Shown piece by piece: positions 1 through 12,493 of a stretch of DNA of 64,000 nucleotides. The notes under the pieces were generated by a model, which was not told where the DNA came from, made no database searches, and was given only the letters and a program-made list of their open reading frames with translations. The stretch comes from Siphonodentalium dalli (lineage: Eukaryota > Mollusca > Scaphopoda > Gadilida > Siphonodentaliidae). The DNA is taken from positions 108,975,195 through 109,039,194 of the forward strand of contig CP136065.1 of NCBI GenBank assembly GCA_032622095.1, in the 5' to 3' direction. The number at the start of each line of letters is the position of its first letter. Within the stretch, counting starts at the first letter, position 1. The position numbers and the translations under genes are program-made.

Positions 1-1834
1 GCGTGACCATTTTGTGAAGGTAACATGAAGTGCACCTTTAAATAAATCGACCGATGTATTAGATTCGACGCGACAAAGATGCGTCCGTCTGAAACAAAAA
101 TTGACCGCAGACGCACCACCGACGGATTTAATACAATTAGATTCGAGTCGACAAAAATCCGTCGTTTGGAACGGTCAGGATGTATATAGTACATATAGTT
201 ATATAATATAATATAATAGGCGCCATATATGTGTATACCATGCATGTAAATACAGGTATACAAAAATTATTATAAATCAGAGACTACCACCCCTACCCTT
301 ATAATAAGGCATACCGGAATATATGAATTATTATAAATAAGAGGTTACCACCCTATACCCCTCATAATAAGTAATGCCGGTATATATGAATTATTATAAA
401 TAAGATCAGTGGTGCCACCCCTACCCCTTATAATGAGGAATACCGGAATATATTAATTATATATTATAAATCATAGGCTACCACCTATATATCCTTTATA
501 ATAAGGAATACCGGTATCTATGAATTATTATAAAGCATAGGCTACCACCCTACCCCTCATAATAAGTAATACCGGTTTATATGAATTATTATAAATCTGA
601 GGCTACCACCCCTACCCCTTATAATAAGGAATACCGGTATATATAAATTATTATAAACCATAGGCTACCACTCTGCCCCTTATAACAAGTAATACCTGAA
701 TATATGAATTATTATAAATATAAACAAGAGGTACGCTGTCGCGTGGCATTTGCCCCCGACCATAGCAATTCGGATTAAGAATGGACGAAACTGCGGATAT
801 CCGAGGAGGTATATATGACCATTCCAAATGAAGTTCGTACTAGAAATTCCGGAAACCCAAAAACAAGCGATCCGGAAACCCAAATTCAAATTTTCTAAGT
901 TGAAAAAAAAGGGCCATAACTCTGGCAAAAATCATCAGATCATACCCAAATTCGCACTTGACATGTATTATCATATAACTGATCCACAAAAATACGGGAT
1001 TTGCAATCGTACCACCAAAGCTCGCGCTATCATCTGGAAACCCAAAAAACAAGAGAAAAATTTAATTTTCTAAGTTAAAAAAGTGCCATAACTCGGTGGA
1101 CGAAATGGGTGGACGAAACCCACGCTATGCATGTATCTGTTCCCACATGCTGCTCTATCACCATACCAAATAACAGCTAAATGTGCCAAGCGGTTGCTGA
1201 ACAATAATGCAAAATGTTTGTACGGACGGACGGGCGGACCGACGTGAGTATACTTGTGAGGTGCGATCTTTTGTTTGATTGACTTGTGGGTTGCAACCCA
1301 CAAGTGACTTACGGAAAATCCAATTTTAAAGAGCGGATTATTCTAAAACATTGATACTATATCCATTATAAGATGTGAGTCAGTGACATGCCATGTTCGT
1401 TGAGGAATCAAACTACCAAAATAATTACAATTTGCACAATGTTAACTAAGCAATGCTTATAGATATATCTTTCTTTATGACAAAGAGAGCGTGCGACAAA
1501 TGACGTCATGTGGGTATTCCTCAGATAAGGGGAGCCCCCTCATTATTATACCATTATCATATCATTATCATATCATTTGCATTCGTTCTTCGGCAACTTT
1601 CGGCTCTTCTCGTCACATGTATTAGATTCGAGTCGTCAAAAATCCGTCGTTTGAAACCAAGACGGATTTCAGACGCATCACCGATGAAGATTCGTCTGAA
1701 TTGGACGGAGATTCGTCTGTGATGCGTCTGACACGGATCTAATTGTTTCAAACGTCGCATTTTTGACGCATTTAATACAATTGTGGGTCTGGTATTAGAT
1801 TCGAGTCGACAAAAATCCGTCGTTTGGAACGGCC
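1..1834. mobile_element. PIF/Harbinger-like element, copy A, left side cut by window edge
   Basis: The right end GGAACGGCC at 1834 is followed by TAA. The long right end (about 1350-1834) matches copy B closely. Inside is a 61-bp array (255-735). It is broken by a foreign block at about 740-1330 that contains two related units with GGCCATAACTC. Bases 1-172 are a piece of another copy: subterminal segment plus the 41-bp end at 132-172. That end is followed abruptly by core sequence, so this is a recombination or nested-insertion junction. The true left end is outside the window. Confidence 0.55.
255..735 (+). repeat. Tandem array of ~61-bp units in copy A
   Basis: About eight units follow the pattern ACCGGTATATATGAATTA, then TTATAAATCATAGGCTACC and ACCCCTACCCCTTATAATAA. 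Units vary at a few sites. The same array is in copies B and C, so it belongs to the element. Confidence 0.85.
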
Positions 1835-2504
1835 TAATTATAGAGATTAGTTAACGGATACCGAAGGCCACCAATCAAGGTGAACACATATCACCAACTG
1901 GCGATAAAATATCAGCGCGCTGCCTTCGTCGGATATTTTCCGGTATTTTCTTGCCCGCCATGTGTACGCGCCCTTAAAGACGGGTTGAAGATTCAAATTA
2001 TACTCGCTTTTATTTCGCGCTCCGCGTGTATACTAATGTAGATATTCTTGTTTCGCCTGGGGGATGGGGGTTTTATTTATAGAAATGGGAATTTTTGGGA
2101 CGGATTTAAAAGTCGAACTGCGACCCGGAGGCCGAGTACAGTAAAAGGTTTATTTGGTCATTCGCGAAACCAATATATTTTATATTCTATAATTACAATC
2201 ATGGGTATATAATACATGATCTTGAGCGCGTTACCATTTCTGACATTGGATTTCTTGTTACATTGTTTCGAGGTCCATAAGCCCGTTCCAAACGACGGAT
2301 TTTTGTCGACTCGAATCTAATTTTATCACATAATTTGCCCATAAAAGCAGTTTCATAATTATCGATAAGAGACACGTTTAATATCAGCGCGTGCGATGAC
2401 GTCACATCGTTCTTCAAATGACTTGCGATCGCTGCGGTTTTTATCGTTGTTTTCGATGGGTATTTCGCATTGCTTCGCGTTTATTTGATCATGTGATAAA
2501 AAGT

Positions 2505-2655
2505 ATCTCACACTCGTCCTATTTTATACGTAATTTATCAACCTCGTCCACTAAATTCTATTTGAGCCTCGGTAAACCTCGGCTCAAATCGAATTTAGTG
2601 AACTCGGTTGATAAATTCCGTATAAAATAGAAACTCATGTGAGATCCTCTATGTA
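2505..2655. repeat. Hairpin H1 with mirror-placed CTCG tetramers
   Basis: The arms pair around 2574.5. CTCG stands at 2513, 2543 and 2568 on the left, and at 2578 and 2603 on the right, with CTCA at 2634. All are in the same orientation. The flanking bases pair; the two middle bases of each tetramer do not. The right arm ends GAGATCCTCTATGTATT, as in H2. Confidence 0.8.
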
Positions 2656-3014
2656 TTAAATCCGTCGGTGATGCGACTGCGGTCAATTTTGTTTCAGACG
2701 GACGCATCTTCGTCGCGTCGAATCTAATACATCTGTCTATTCATTTAAAGGTGGATTCCCGGTTACCGTCACACAATGGTCACGCGTAGATATAGAGGCC
2801 TATATATATATACCGGTATGTTATACATAAATATACTAAAATACAGTATAAATTATGTATGTATATATGCGAGATTGCAGCGCGAATATATGTGCACATG
2901 TATATGGGGATGTATATAGTACATATAGTTATATAATATACTATAATAGGCGCTACAAATAAATGTTATATCATACAACCAATTGCCGTATATGTGTATA
3001 CCATGCATGTAAAT

Positions 3015-3675
3015 ACAGGTATACAATAATTATTATAAATCAGAGACTACCACCCCTACCCCTTATAATAATGAATGCCGGAATATATGAATTATTATAA
3101 ATAAGAGGTTACCACCCCTATACCCCTCATAATAAGTATGCCGGTATATATGAATTATTATAAATAAGATCAGTGGTACCACCCTACCCCTTATAATAAG
3201 GAATACCGAATATATTAATTATTATAAATCATAGGCTACCACCTATATCGTTTATAATAAGGAAAACCGGTATCTATGAATTATTATAAATCATATATAT
3301 ATAGGCTACCACCCCCACCCCTCATAATAAGTAATACCGGTTTATATGAATTATTATAAATCTGAGGCTACGACCCCTACACCTTATAATAAGGAATACC
3401 GGTATAAATAAATTATTATAAATCATAGACTACCACTCTGCCCCTTATACAAAGTAATACCTGAATATATGAATTATTATAAATAAGAGGTTACGACCCC
3501 TATACCCATCATAATAAGTAATACCGGTATATATGAATTATTATACATCAGAGACTACCACTCCTAATCCTTACAATAAGGAATATCGGTCTATATGAAT
3601 TATTATAAATCAGTTGCTACAACCCCTACCGCTTATACCGGTATATACTGGTATATATGGATTATTATAAATCAT
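3015..3675 (+). repeat. Tandem array of ~61-bp units in copy B
   Basis: About eleven units of the element's internal satellite, same orientation as in copy A. The array ends where the long terminal segment begins (ATTGATACTATATCC). Confidence 0.85.
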
Positions 3676-4596
3676 TGATACTATATCCATTATAAGATGT
3701 GAGTCAGTGACATGCCATGTTCGTTGAGGAATCAAACTACCAAAATATTTACAAATTGCACAATGTTACCTGAGCAATGCTTATAGATATGTCTTTCTTT
3801 ATAACAAAGAGAGCGAGCGACAAATGACGTCAGGTGGGTATTTCCGCAGATAAGGGGAACCCCCTCATTATTATCCCATTATCATATCATTTGCATTCGT
3901 TATTCGGCAACTTTCGGCTCTTCTCGTCACATGTATTAGATTCGAGTCGTCAAAAATCCGTCGTTTGAAACCAAGACGGATTTCAGACGCATCACCGACG
4001 AAGATTCGTCTGAATTGGACGGAGATTCGTCTGTGATGCGTCTGACACGGATCTAATTGTTTCAAACGTCGCATTTTTGACGCATTTAATACAATTGTGG
4101 GTCTGGTATTAGATTCGAGTCGACAAAAATCCGTCGTTTGGAACGGGCCTAGCAGGGACCAAAGTAGATTGATAAATACGCTGCCTATTTTGACATGGAC
4201 GCTTTATCTCACAGAAAGACCAATTCAGGTTGTTTAAAGTCAGAAACATTCTTCGGCATGGAACAAAAAAAAAGACCGTGCCGTGTTAGTATATTGCTGA
4301 TATGGTAGAAATCAAGAGCGTTTCTTTCACTTCTCTGTGAAAATAGGAAAATTGCCGTGACCTTGGCAAGTATATTTGTCAAAGAATGTGAAGCCCGTAT
4401 TTCCGGAATGTATATGAACAGTTCGTGTATTTATCAACATATCTTATACCTCCTTCCAAATTGCGTATGTACAAACAACATTTTGACGTTCGATTGAGCC
4501 CGTTGAACTTGTTATCTGAACATTTCCTAATGAGGTAACTACCCGCCATGTAGTAGTTAGTATATAATGACACGAACGGGTTATGAGCTAATTTGT

Positions 4597-4960
4597 AATG
4601 ATGTTGCTGGGTCCTGCTGAATTGATATTGTGCTGGTAGAGCAACCTGATTTTGTTGTCAGATTAAATAAATAATCGAAGAAAACACAGCGTCTGCATGA
4701 AGAATCAAGAACCGAACTTTAGTAGACTTTGACAATGGCTGTGCTGGTGCTGGTCAAACCGACATGATAGCTATCTTGGTTATGTTCGGTTTACAGCCAA
4801 ACAACACATTAAAATAATTTAAAACTTGGATGTGTTATACACATATTACGGTTCTTATTGAGATTATCCAAATAGCGTGAAAATAACAACTTTGGAAATC
4901 TACATTTTGCTTTGCAGACAGGATTGTACTATGCATTCACATTTGCCAGTTCACTGGTAT
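4597..4960 (+). repeat. Dispersed repeat G, diverged copy
   Basis: GCTGGGTCCTGCTGAATTGAT, GCGTCTGCATGA and AATGGCTGTGCTGGTGCTGG. No coding. Confidence 0.5.
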
Positions 4961-5227
4961 TTTCAGCTTAATGGTAATATGACAATACGCCAGTGTATTT
5001 AACGAACTAAAGCTAAAACACTCACACGAGGGTAGCTGTGGTGTAGTTTTGATTGGCAGCTAGACTATACATGGTATGAACTATGAACTACCATCAAAGT
5101 GAAAATAATTGTACCTTGTCGAGAGGGGAACGGGAATTTTGTTTGGACTGATTTTAACCAATATATTGCTTGACGCTTGGGGAGCGTTGCGGCTGAGATA
5201 CGAGATGGAGCAGCATACCAATTTCAT
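4960..5227. other. Non-coding stretch
   Basis: Nothing recognised between repeats G and C. A short ORF (5109-5315) overlaps repeat C and is not believed. Confidence 0.5.
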
Positions 5228-5625
5228 AATGTTAAAGACATATTATGTACTTGTTCGTGTGCGTCAAACTGATCAGTTAGTATCCAGGCTCTACATGGCA
5301 ACTGGAATAATGTAGTATTCTAATAACAACGCCGACAATCGGAAGAAAATCGACCGTACCACTCCATAGAAAACATCGTCTCAACTACGCTCAACTGTAA
5401 ATATTCACTACTCAATTCGGGACGCATCTAACAGCGATAAACTAACGAAAACGATTTCGCCACCGAGAGTCATTGCACTTAATTAATATATAAGAATGAC
5501 GGTGTGTTGTCAATTTGGATATAATATATGCAAAAATTACTACTTTGAACAAAATTGTTCTCCATTTATATTGATCACCCTACCGGAGTGTTTTACATCA
5601 CTTTAATTTCACTCATTATATGTCA
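5228..5625 (+). repeat. Dispersed repeat C, copy 1
   Basis: Matches 22835-23215 along about 390 bp: AATCGACCGTACCACTCCATAG, CAATTCGGGACGCA, GATAAACTAACGAAAACGAT, TTAATTAATATATAAGAATG. Confidence 0.8.
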
Positions 5626-6233
5626 CCGTGTCTATTTCTACGAAAATCGACTATCAACGTCATCGTGTAACGAATTCGCACAAACCTATACATAAATGTA
5701 TCTTCCGCTGTGTTCATAATTATGTGTTTCCTTTTGATTCCAGGTATTAAATAGTATGATATTTATGGATTACCGATGCCTGTATATGTACCATGTAGTC
5801 TTATGATAACATTTAATTCCATATTAAATATATGTTATTTCGTTTTGCATATTACCGTACAGTGCCAAGTGCAGTTCATTAAATGCCCACTTAATTCTCG
5901 AATCACAAGATCACATTATATACAACATATTCCATATTATAACGAACCAAAGCCAGATGACGCTGCTCTTTTGAATTTAGGGTGCATTTACATTGCTATA
6001 GAACTGTACACAGATCTACACGCAGACTAGTGTAAACGGGTTGATATAGAAATGCACACAGAAAGAAAACGGTATTAGTTCGTGTGAGCGAAAATCGTGT
6101 CCGCTATACGTCACGGTCATCGCCGAAGCATTGCGACAGGCAAATCTGTTTTTATTAATTGTTACTCGGGCTTGGCGAATGTGTTTTAGTGTTCGTTGTC
6201 ATTTCAACCCGTGTATTTCGAATATTGAACACG

Positions 6234-6655
6234 GACAGGGATGTGGAAACTTTGGTCAAAGTTTTCAACAGTTGGAAATTTCATACCTGACACAACATTA
6301 GTTGTAATTTCCAAACCAACAATAGGTTGAAAATGATCTTGTAGTTTGATTTTCAAACATTTTATTGGGGGGGGGGGTATTGTTTTCGGACCAATATTTG
6401 CACAATTTCCTACTTTTTATCAAACTTTTGGGCTGGAATGGCCATCAGATGGAAGTTTTCCAACCTTATCATGGGGGCGGGTGTCAGGTTGGAAATTTCC
6501 AACACATGGAAAGATTGTGTCCTGGTCCCTCCTCGTGGCCAGTCAAAAACTGCTAGTTAATATAAGAAAACAATATTGTCCTACATTTGGCCAACATTGT
6601 CATTTGAATTGTCATCAGTTGGAATTTTTACTACATTTGGTCAAATAAAGGGTGT
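6234..6655 (+). repeat. Dispersed repeat E, copy 1
   Basis: GTTGGAAATTTCATACCTGAC, then CTTTTGGGCTGGAATGGCC and GGTTGGAAATTTCCAAC. Related to 60400-60670 and, inverted, 22250-22440. A G-run is at 6367-6378. The ORF of 100 aa is from the repeat. Confidence 0.7.
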
Positions 6656-6659
6656 TGTA

Positions 6660-7640
6660 AGGTGGATACCTATTCCATACAGATCCAAAATGGCCACCGC
6701 CCAGATGGTGTCAAACAGGAGACCTATAGATATATAGATGATCACCTGAAATCCTAAATATTGGTGGAATCGCCTCTAAAGCTATATGGGTGCTCTCTAG
6801 CCTCTCTATTTGTGCACACGGTTGTTTATTGTGTATTCCTATGCGATTTGAATTCTTTCTTCGAACCATTATCAAGTGGTATAAGGATACACTTTAAATG
6901 CATGCGGCACATACCAAATCGCTGTTGTCTGCTGATAGTTGATCCATGTTTATGTCTGGCCTAAACTGAAACGACTCGTAGTGAATTGTTAATTACCAGA
7001 GTACTGATCAGCGCGTGTTCACTATTAGTAATCATATTGTGATCACAGTAATGCGCGACACGTGACTTCATACATATCTGTATACAATTCTATATCAGTG
7101 TAAATGCACCCTTATGCGAACACTTTTGTCGCACAGTTATTGATCAGTAAATTCGCGATGTAAATCTTATTATATTTCACACCACGAATTTCTATCACTA
7201 TTCACTCGGCCGCATGGTGTAGACTTTAGTGACTAGTGTCGTTATTTATTATGTCATATTTTCTCAATAAAAGGTAAACTACCGCTACGACTGAACTTAA
7301 ATTATAATTCAGTATTCATAATTCTCATTTGCAATATCAGTAATCAAAAGACACATAGCAAGTTTTTTTCCGATTACGACATTAATGCTTTACGCCCACC
7401 GATCTACTGTGCGACAAAAGTGCTCGCATAAATTCAAAACAGCAGCGTCGTATTAGATAATAATTGGTGACGTTACAACATCAGATATAGTCTATACATA
7501 TCACATGAAACCCGCATTATATCATTAAACAACCCATTACATATCCCCTTGTCTCTCACTATAGTGACGAATAGGCGCGTGCTTCTCGCCAACTTGGCAT
7601 CGCGTCAACAAAAGGCATAAAGCTCTCGTGTTTTTCATGC
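6660..7640. other. Non-coding unique DNA
   Basis: Stops in all frames; no repeat, RNA gene or splice pattern seen. Confidence 0.5.
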
Positions 7641-7800
7641 GATATACAAGATCTTTAACTCGTTGTGTTGGGATATAAGATTTTATGAAACTCGTTTGAT
7701 AAAATTGATTCACAACTCGTCTACGACTCGTTGTGAATCAAATTTATCAAACTCGTTTCATAAAATCATAAAAACATAACTCGTTGGAGATCCTCTATAT
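7640..7800. repeat. Hairpin H2 with mirror-placed ACTCGT words
   Basis: The arms pair around 7723. CTCG stands at 7659, 7691 and 7716 on the left and at 7727, 7752 and 7780 on the right, all in one orientation. Between them the arms are complementary (TTGATTCACAA with TTGTGAATCAA; ATTTTATGAAA with TTTCATAAAAT). It ends GGAGATCCTCTATATACG, close to H1. Confidence 0.85.
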
Positions 7801-8145
7801 ACGACCTAAAGCGTCCGGATTTGGTTAATCAAAAAATTAATTTACACAAAATATTATAATGTTTGAACGATCAGAATGTGTAAGAAGCAGGGGTCGCAAT
7901 TAGCCCCACAGACGCGTAATAAAGACCTGTTTCAGCTAATGATATATATATTGAGACATATAATATATATAGTATACAAATTGACTTGTCAATTGTGGGA
8001 CTGTTTATACGTATGCTATTACCATCACCGGTAATGTACTATATACGTGTGTACTACATGTATACTTACATTCGGAAATCAACGTATCTAAACCTGTTTC
8101 GATAACTTTTAACTATTGATTAGCTTTATAAGGTCTCTTAACCAG

Positions 8146-8400
8146 TTCATGGCAGGAGCTTCGCTGGTGCAGCATTAAAGACCACGTGCCAGTACATTCT
8201 CTTATATATGCGAGTCTCCCATAGTGAACCTCGCATATATAAGTGAATTCTGACTTACATGGTCAAGGTAAATATTGTTAGGCTAATGTATATATATATA
8301 TGTGCGAGACTCGCATATATAGACACGAGAATGATTTGGCACAGAGTTTTCGAAAAAAAATCAGGGCGCTCCAGTCATGGAAGGGTTATTATCGATAAAA
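8146..8400 (+). repeat. Dispersed repeat F, copy 1
   Basis: GGTGCAGCATTA, CTCGCATATATAAG, ATTGTTAGGC and GCTCCAGTCAT are shared with 44988-45240. It has a small perfect hairpin, CTTATATATGCGAG with CTCGCATATATAAG. Confidence 0.75.
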
Positions 8401-8586
8401 TCCGAGAGACATGTCACAAATCCAACGAAAACCGAAATTCTTGGAAGAATAAATTGACAAATCCTTAACTCTAGTGCATGGACATCTTTCTCTCAAGCGA
8501 TGCTATCACCATATCAATGGACAACGAACCAGCTAATTAAAAACGCTCTTTATTATCTACAGCCTTTTTGGGTAACGGAAGCATGC

Positions 8587-9732
8587 ATTCAAACATTCTA
8601 TGGTTTCAAACTTAGAACTATAAGCAGAGTCAGTTGCTATCTCACACATAGTACACCTAAGCATGTCGTGATCTCCTTGGTGTTATCCCGTATGGACAGC
8701 CTTAATTCCATAATGACACAACTCGCGAAAGAAAACATCACGCGAATTGACCTGACCATTAACAATTGTGCACGCCTTATTCAGAACTTACGGAATTACG
8801 ATCACATTACATTAATCTGTTCTCTGTTCACTTCACATAATGACATTCGAATATAGAGTGAAATTTAAATATGCACTAATTGTATTCAAGGCTCTGAGGG
8901 GAGAATGCCAACCTATATCTCCCCAATGTTTAAACTGAAGTCTTGTGGTCGTGGCGCATCTACAAGGTCGATGACAAGTGGGTGTTATCAAACACGCTAC
9001 TGAAACGCTGTAACCCCCTCGAGAGCTTACACTCGTATGTGTGCATCCGGAGGGGAAATATGTGATGACTTATACAACATTCATGATTATAATTGGAATC
9101 ACATTTAAATAACAAAACAAAAAGATCATACATTTTTGCTTCCATGCTCATTCATTGATCTCATCACATATGTTATTACTTGTAATGATCTCTTATGTCA
9201 ATTATGATAAGGAGAGATATTAATAATAAACTTGAACGTGAACGTGAACGTGAACTTGATAATAGATTTCTGACCGGCAAACCAAACAGCAGATATGGTG
9301 AACTGTGCTTTCAACAAGCAGCGACTAACATTTGGAATTCACTCCCACTTGATACTCGGCGAGCAGACACTGTTTCTGGTTTTAAAAAAATCTTTTAAGA
9401 CGCACTTATTTAAATTGTGTTTTAAACTGGATTAACTATTTTTTGAACGAGCACCATTTATCTTAACTTATTCTGTCGTTTTTGTGAGAAATCTGTACTG
9501 TATTTTTTAATCTAGTCTCACTGTTTCATTGTTTTACTATTCATTTATTTTTTAACCTAGAATTTTTGTCATAGTTGTTAACTTTTTTGTATTTAATCCA
9601 CCTGTATGTATTTTATTTTATGTTCTTACTAGTAATATTACTGTAAAGCGCATTGAAACTAAATATTGTAAAATGCGTTCTTTAAATGTAAATATAATAT
9701 AATAATAATAATCATAATAATAATAATAATAA
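8587..9732 (+). pseudogene. 5'-truncated LINE (CR1/L2-like), RT C-terminal remnant
   Basis: Only the end of the reverse-transcriptase ORF is left. HVVISLVLSRMDSLNS and later NCARLIQNLRNYDHI match the typical LSRLDYCNS...ARLI...DHI block after the catalytic core. The tail at 9280-9405 gives YGELCFQQAATNIWNSLPLD and a FKTHLF-like end. The parts are in different frames with stops, so it is dead. It ends in (AAT)n. GCATG stands at the left junction and after the AAT tail, a possible 5-bp target duplication. Confidence 0.75.
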
Positions 9733-9733
9733 T
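9689..9733 (+). repeat. (AAT)n tail of the LINE at 8587
   Basis: Imperfect AAT repeats between the LINE's 3' end and the GCATG site. Confidence 0.85.
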
Positions 9734-10009
9734 GCATGGACTCTCTTTATAAGAGCCAATAATTGGAATTTTTGCAAGGCAGACACAAAATATCCCTTTC
9801 TTAAATTTGCCATCAAAACCTCATAATGGGTTCATGTGTCAAATTTTGTTATTTTCTGACATATAAAACTACAGATGGTGGTTTTATCGTGTCAGATAGG
9901 ATAGGGCTCATTTAACACGTTTTTATGACCCTGGCAAAAATTCCAATTCTTATAAAGAGCGTCCATGCTTCCGTCACCCAAAACCAGTAGACAATAAAGA
10001 GCGTTCTCG

Positions 10010-11460
10010 GTAATAAGCTTTTGTGATTATTTATTGCTATTTTTGGATTGTGATGACTGTGTGATGCGAATGGTTATGCTTACAAGCATTTTTAATTTCA
10101 ATTTTCATAATAAGCGAAAAATTATCTTAGTAAATTGCGAAATATTTTGAAGTCCAATCTGACTCATATGCAGGACCTTCAACGTTATATGACGTTTTGG
10201 CGGTATTATGCGAACCAGCATACCCCATATCAAAATGTGTATGTTGTTTGTCGCCAGGTTATAAACTTAGAAACACTTTTTTTAAATCTCCCTAATGTGA
10301 CCCATGCATGTTAGTATATAATTCAAGACCGGGAATCAACGTCATAAACTGCCCGAGAATGGCGACGCGATATCACGCCTGGTAATTTCAACATTCGTTT
10401 TTGTTATATATTTTCCCAAATAGCAGCAATATATTGGACTAATAAGCTGTATCAACAACTCACATCGGATACTGCAATAACAGGACATCGAAGATTTTGG
10501 CGTTCAAATTTCACAACAGTCATATTTATATTGGAACCATAGGCACTTGGAGGGGGGTACCAGATATACAAATATAAACTATGCCACCCTTACAAGTCCG
10601 ATTTTTGCCAGAAACACACAAACTGTCATATCCCTATATATACTAAATTCGCGAAATTAGTCCTCTCACCCAAGATCAGTCTGATAAATATCCAGACTCC
10701 ATCTCAATACTTTCAATAAGTTGATTGAAATGAAATGAAATTTTTTATTTAGACTGACCCAAGATATCACACAATCTATCTTATTGCCAATGAAAGCCCA
10801 CGTTTTGTCGTCGCCATTTTCGAGAAAATTATGACGAAGGTTCCAGGACACTGGAATTTAACCTTGTTCACGTGTCTGGTTTGGGCGTTGCACTCATAGT
10901 GATATAGTGAGAGGCATGCGCTTGTCGGTTTGAAGCCTCAAATAAACCATAGTACGTATATCTCGGACCCGAGGATAAAAATAGGTCTGTACATATACGT
11001 GAAATACTTCTACATGAAATGTATATACCACAGAAAGACATATATATACTCAAGTCTTGGAATTTAACAAAACAATAATTAGTCCAGCTAGTTTTCTTCA
11101 GCGTGAAAATAAAGATCGTCGTCTCACTTCTTTTCGCTTTTTTTTCAGTATATGCAGTCTGAAATTCTTGAGTTATTATTTTAATGACCTATATTGTTCA
11201 TACTACCGAATGAAGTGTTCGCTGTTCTTGGGGTTTGAAGCGAATGTCGTTTAATATACAGACTTTTAGAGAATCAACTGTGTCGACAATTTCATGCACA
11301 CAATCCTGCTCAAAGTATTGAACATTATTCCATCACTTTTGAGAATGTTATCGATCATCAATCACGGATGTATTGTTTTTTCATGATTCAACTATTTGCT
11401 AAATCTAGACCACTGTTATTTACATATATTTCCATGGCGTTTTCTACTGACCTTCAAAGA
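10010..11460. other. Non-coding DNA
   Basis: 10720-10800 may be an old LINE tail on the minus strand (TTTCATTTCATTTCAATCA before a T-rich run). Otherwise nothing seen. Confidence 0.45.
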
Positions 11461-11463
11461 GCG

Positions 11464-11519
11464 TCAATCGTTTCCGAAATCCCGGACGGTATCTGCGTGG
11501 ACCTGTTCAACGAAATACG
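11464..11519 (+). repeat. 56-bp coding-like duplication, copy 1 (copy 2 at 12378-12433)
   Basis: The copies differ at one base. In the frame that reads SIVSEIPDGICVDLFNEIR the change is silent (GGT/GGA, glycine). Flanks are unrelated. Copy 2 is followed by a possible donor, AAC-GTATGT at 12452. Confidence 0.6.
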
Positions 11520-11589
11520 ACGCCCAAGGTGCGCATCTGATGATATATAAAAAAATATTTGCACACTCGAACGGTCGCGCCACACCTAG

Positions 11590-11721
11590 ATTAAGACCCA
11601 CCAAGACTGATCACATTCTGTTCCAGTCGTTGGACATTGGAGTGGACTGCAGAAAAAAGAGAGAGCGGGCGTGCAATGCAACAACATACGAAGTGACAAT
11701 TACCATTGATATTTCGGAACA
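11590..11721 (+). CDS. Possible exon of an unknown gene
   Basis: An open stretch from a possible acceptor (GCCACACCTAG at 11589) ends at a strong donor CAG-GTAAGG at 11722. It reads RPTKTDHILFQSLDIGVDC, RKKRERACNATTYEV and TITIDISEQ. Composition is protein-like: mixed charged and hydrophobic residues with alternating beta-like pattern in the end. I do not recognise the family. It has no ATG and no partner exons; the nearby 56-bp repeat at 11464 could be part of the same gene but is in another frame. Confidence 0.3.
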
Positions 11722-11862
11722 GGTAAGGAAGGTGTTGATAATTTTTTGGACTGTACTCACGATAGAAGCATATACATGCTTTGCTGTTACTCGTAGTGTA
11801 TCGTCACCAGGGGCAGCCAGTTGGTCAGCATCAAACATGCATTTACGCCATTCGTCGATATA

Positions 11863-11998
<136 letters not shown>

Positions 11999-12493
11999 GT
12001 TCTTGCCTATTTGTTATTGTTCACGATTTTCTTTTCTTTTTTTTCTCATAAATTTTTCGTCATATGTATATATATAATTATTTAGTGCTATTGTGAAGCA
12101 ACGGTGCTCTGCTAATGCAATTTCCAGTCACCAAATTTGACAGTAATTCTCACATTGGTCGTTTTGTTGAACTAATGTAATATCGAAACATTTCCGACCA
12201 ATACACAGGAATCCTTCTGAATTTGTATTGTCAGTTTGTCTGTCTGTCGTCTGCTTCTATCTCATGAACATTCATCCAGATAAATAATAGACCATCCCGA
12301 TGTACACTTTTATAACTGCAATGGGATAATACTTATAGCAAAGTAAGAGTTAAACAACACATATTAAACTTGGGTCTTCAATCGTTTCCGAAATCCCGGA
12401 CGGAATCTGCGTGGACCTGTTCAACGAAATACGTGTAATAGACAACGAACAACGTATGTGAATGTCCACATGAAGCAGGAGTATTATCCACCC

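Larger units (their letters stand above)
2281..4149. mobile_element. PIF/Harbinger-like non-autonomous element, copy B
   Basis: It starts GCCCGTTCCAAACGACGG (one G lost against copy C) and ends with the inverted copy, GGAACGGGCC, at 4149. TAA precedes it and TAG follows, an imperfect 3-bp duplication. The left end shares only about 41 bp with the family, then unrelated DNA with a hairpin (2505-2655). From about 2650 it has the subterminal segment, a unique AT-rich core, an array of ~61-bp units (3015-3675) and the long right end (3665-4149). No transposase is coded. The ORFs in it are shadows of the repeat. Confidence 0.6.
8538..10008. mobile_element. Short inverted-repeat element split by a LINE
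   Basis: Left end AACGCTCTTTATTATCTAC with GGTAACGGAAGCATG (8538-8586) is inverted at 9964-10008. A second inner pair, CTTTATAAGAGCC at 9741 and its inverse at 9950, belongs to the same element. The LINE at 8587-9732 lies inside. A relative starts at 52046. Confidence 0.6.

Noticed and set aside
10720-10860. Possible LINE 3' end on the minus strand
   Set aside because: Only a CATTT-type tail; no coding part to support it.
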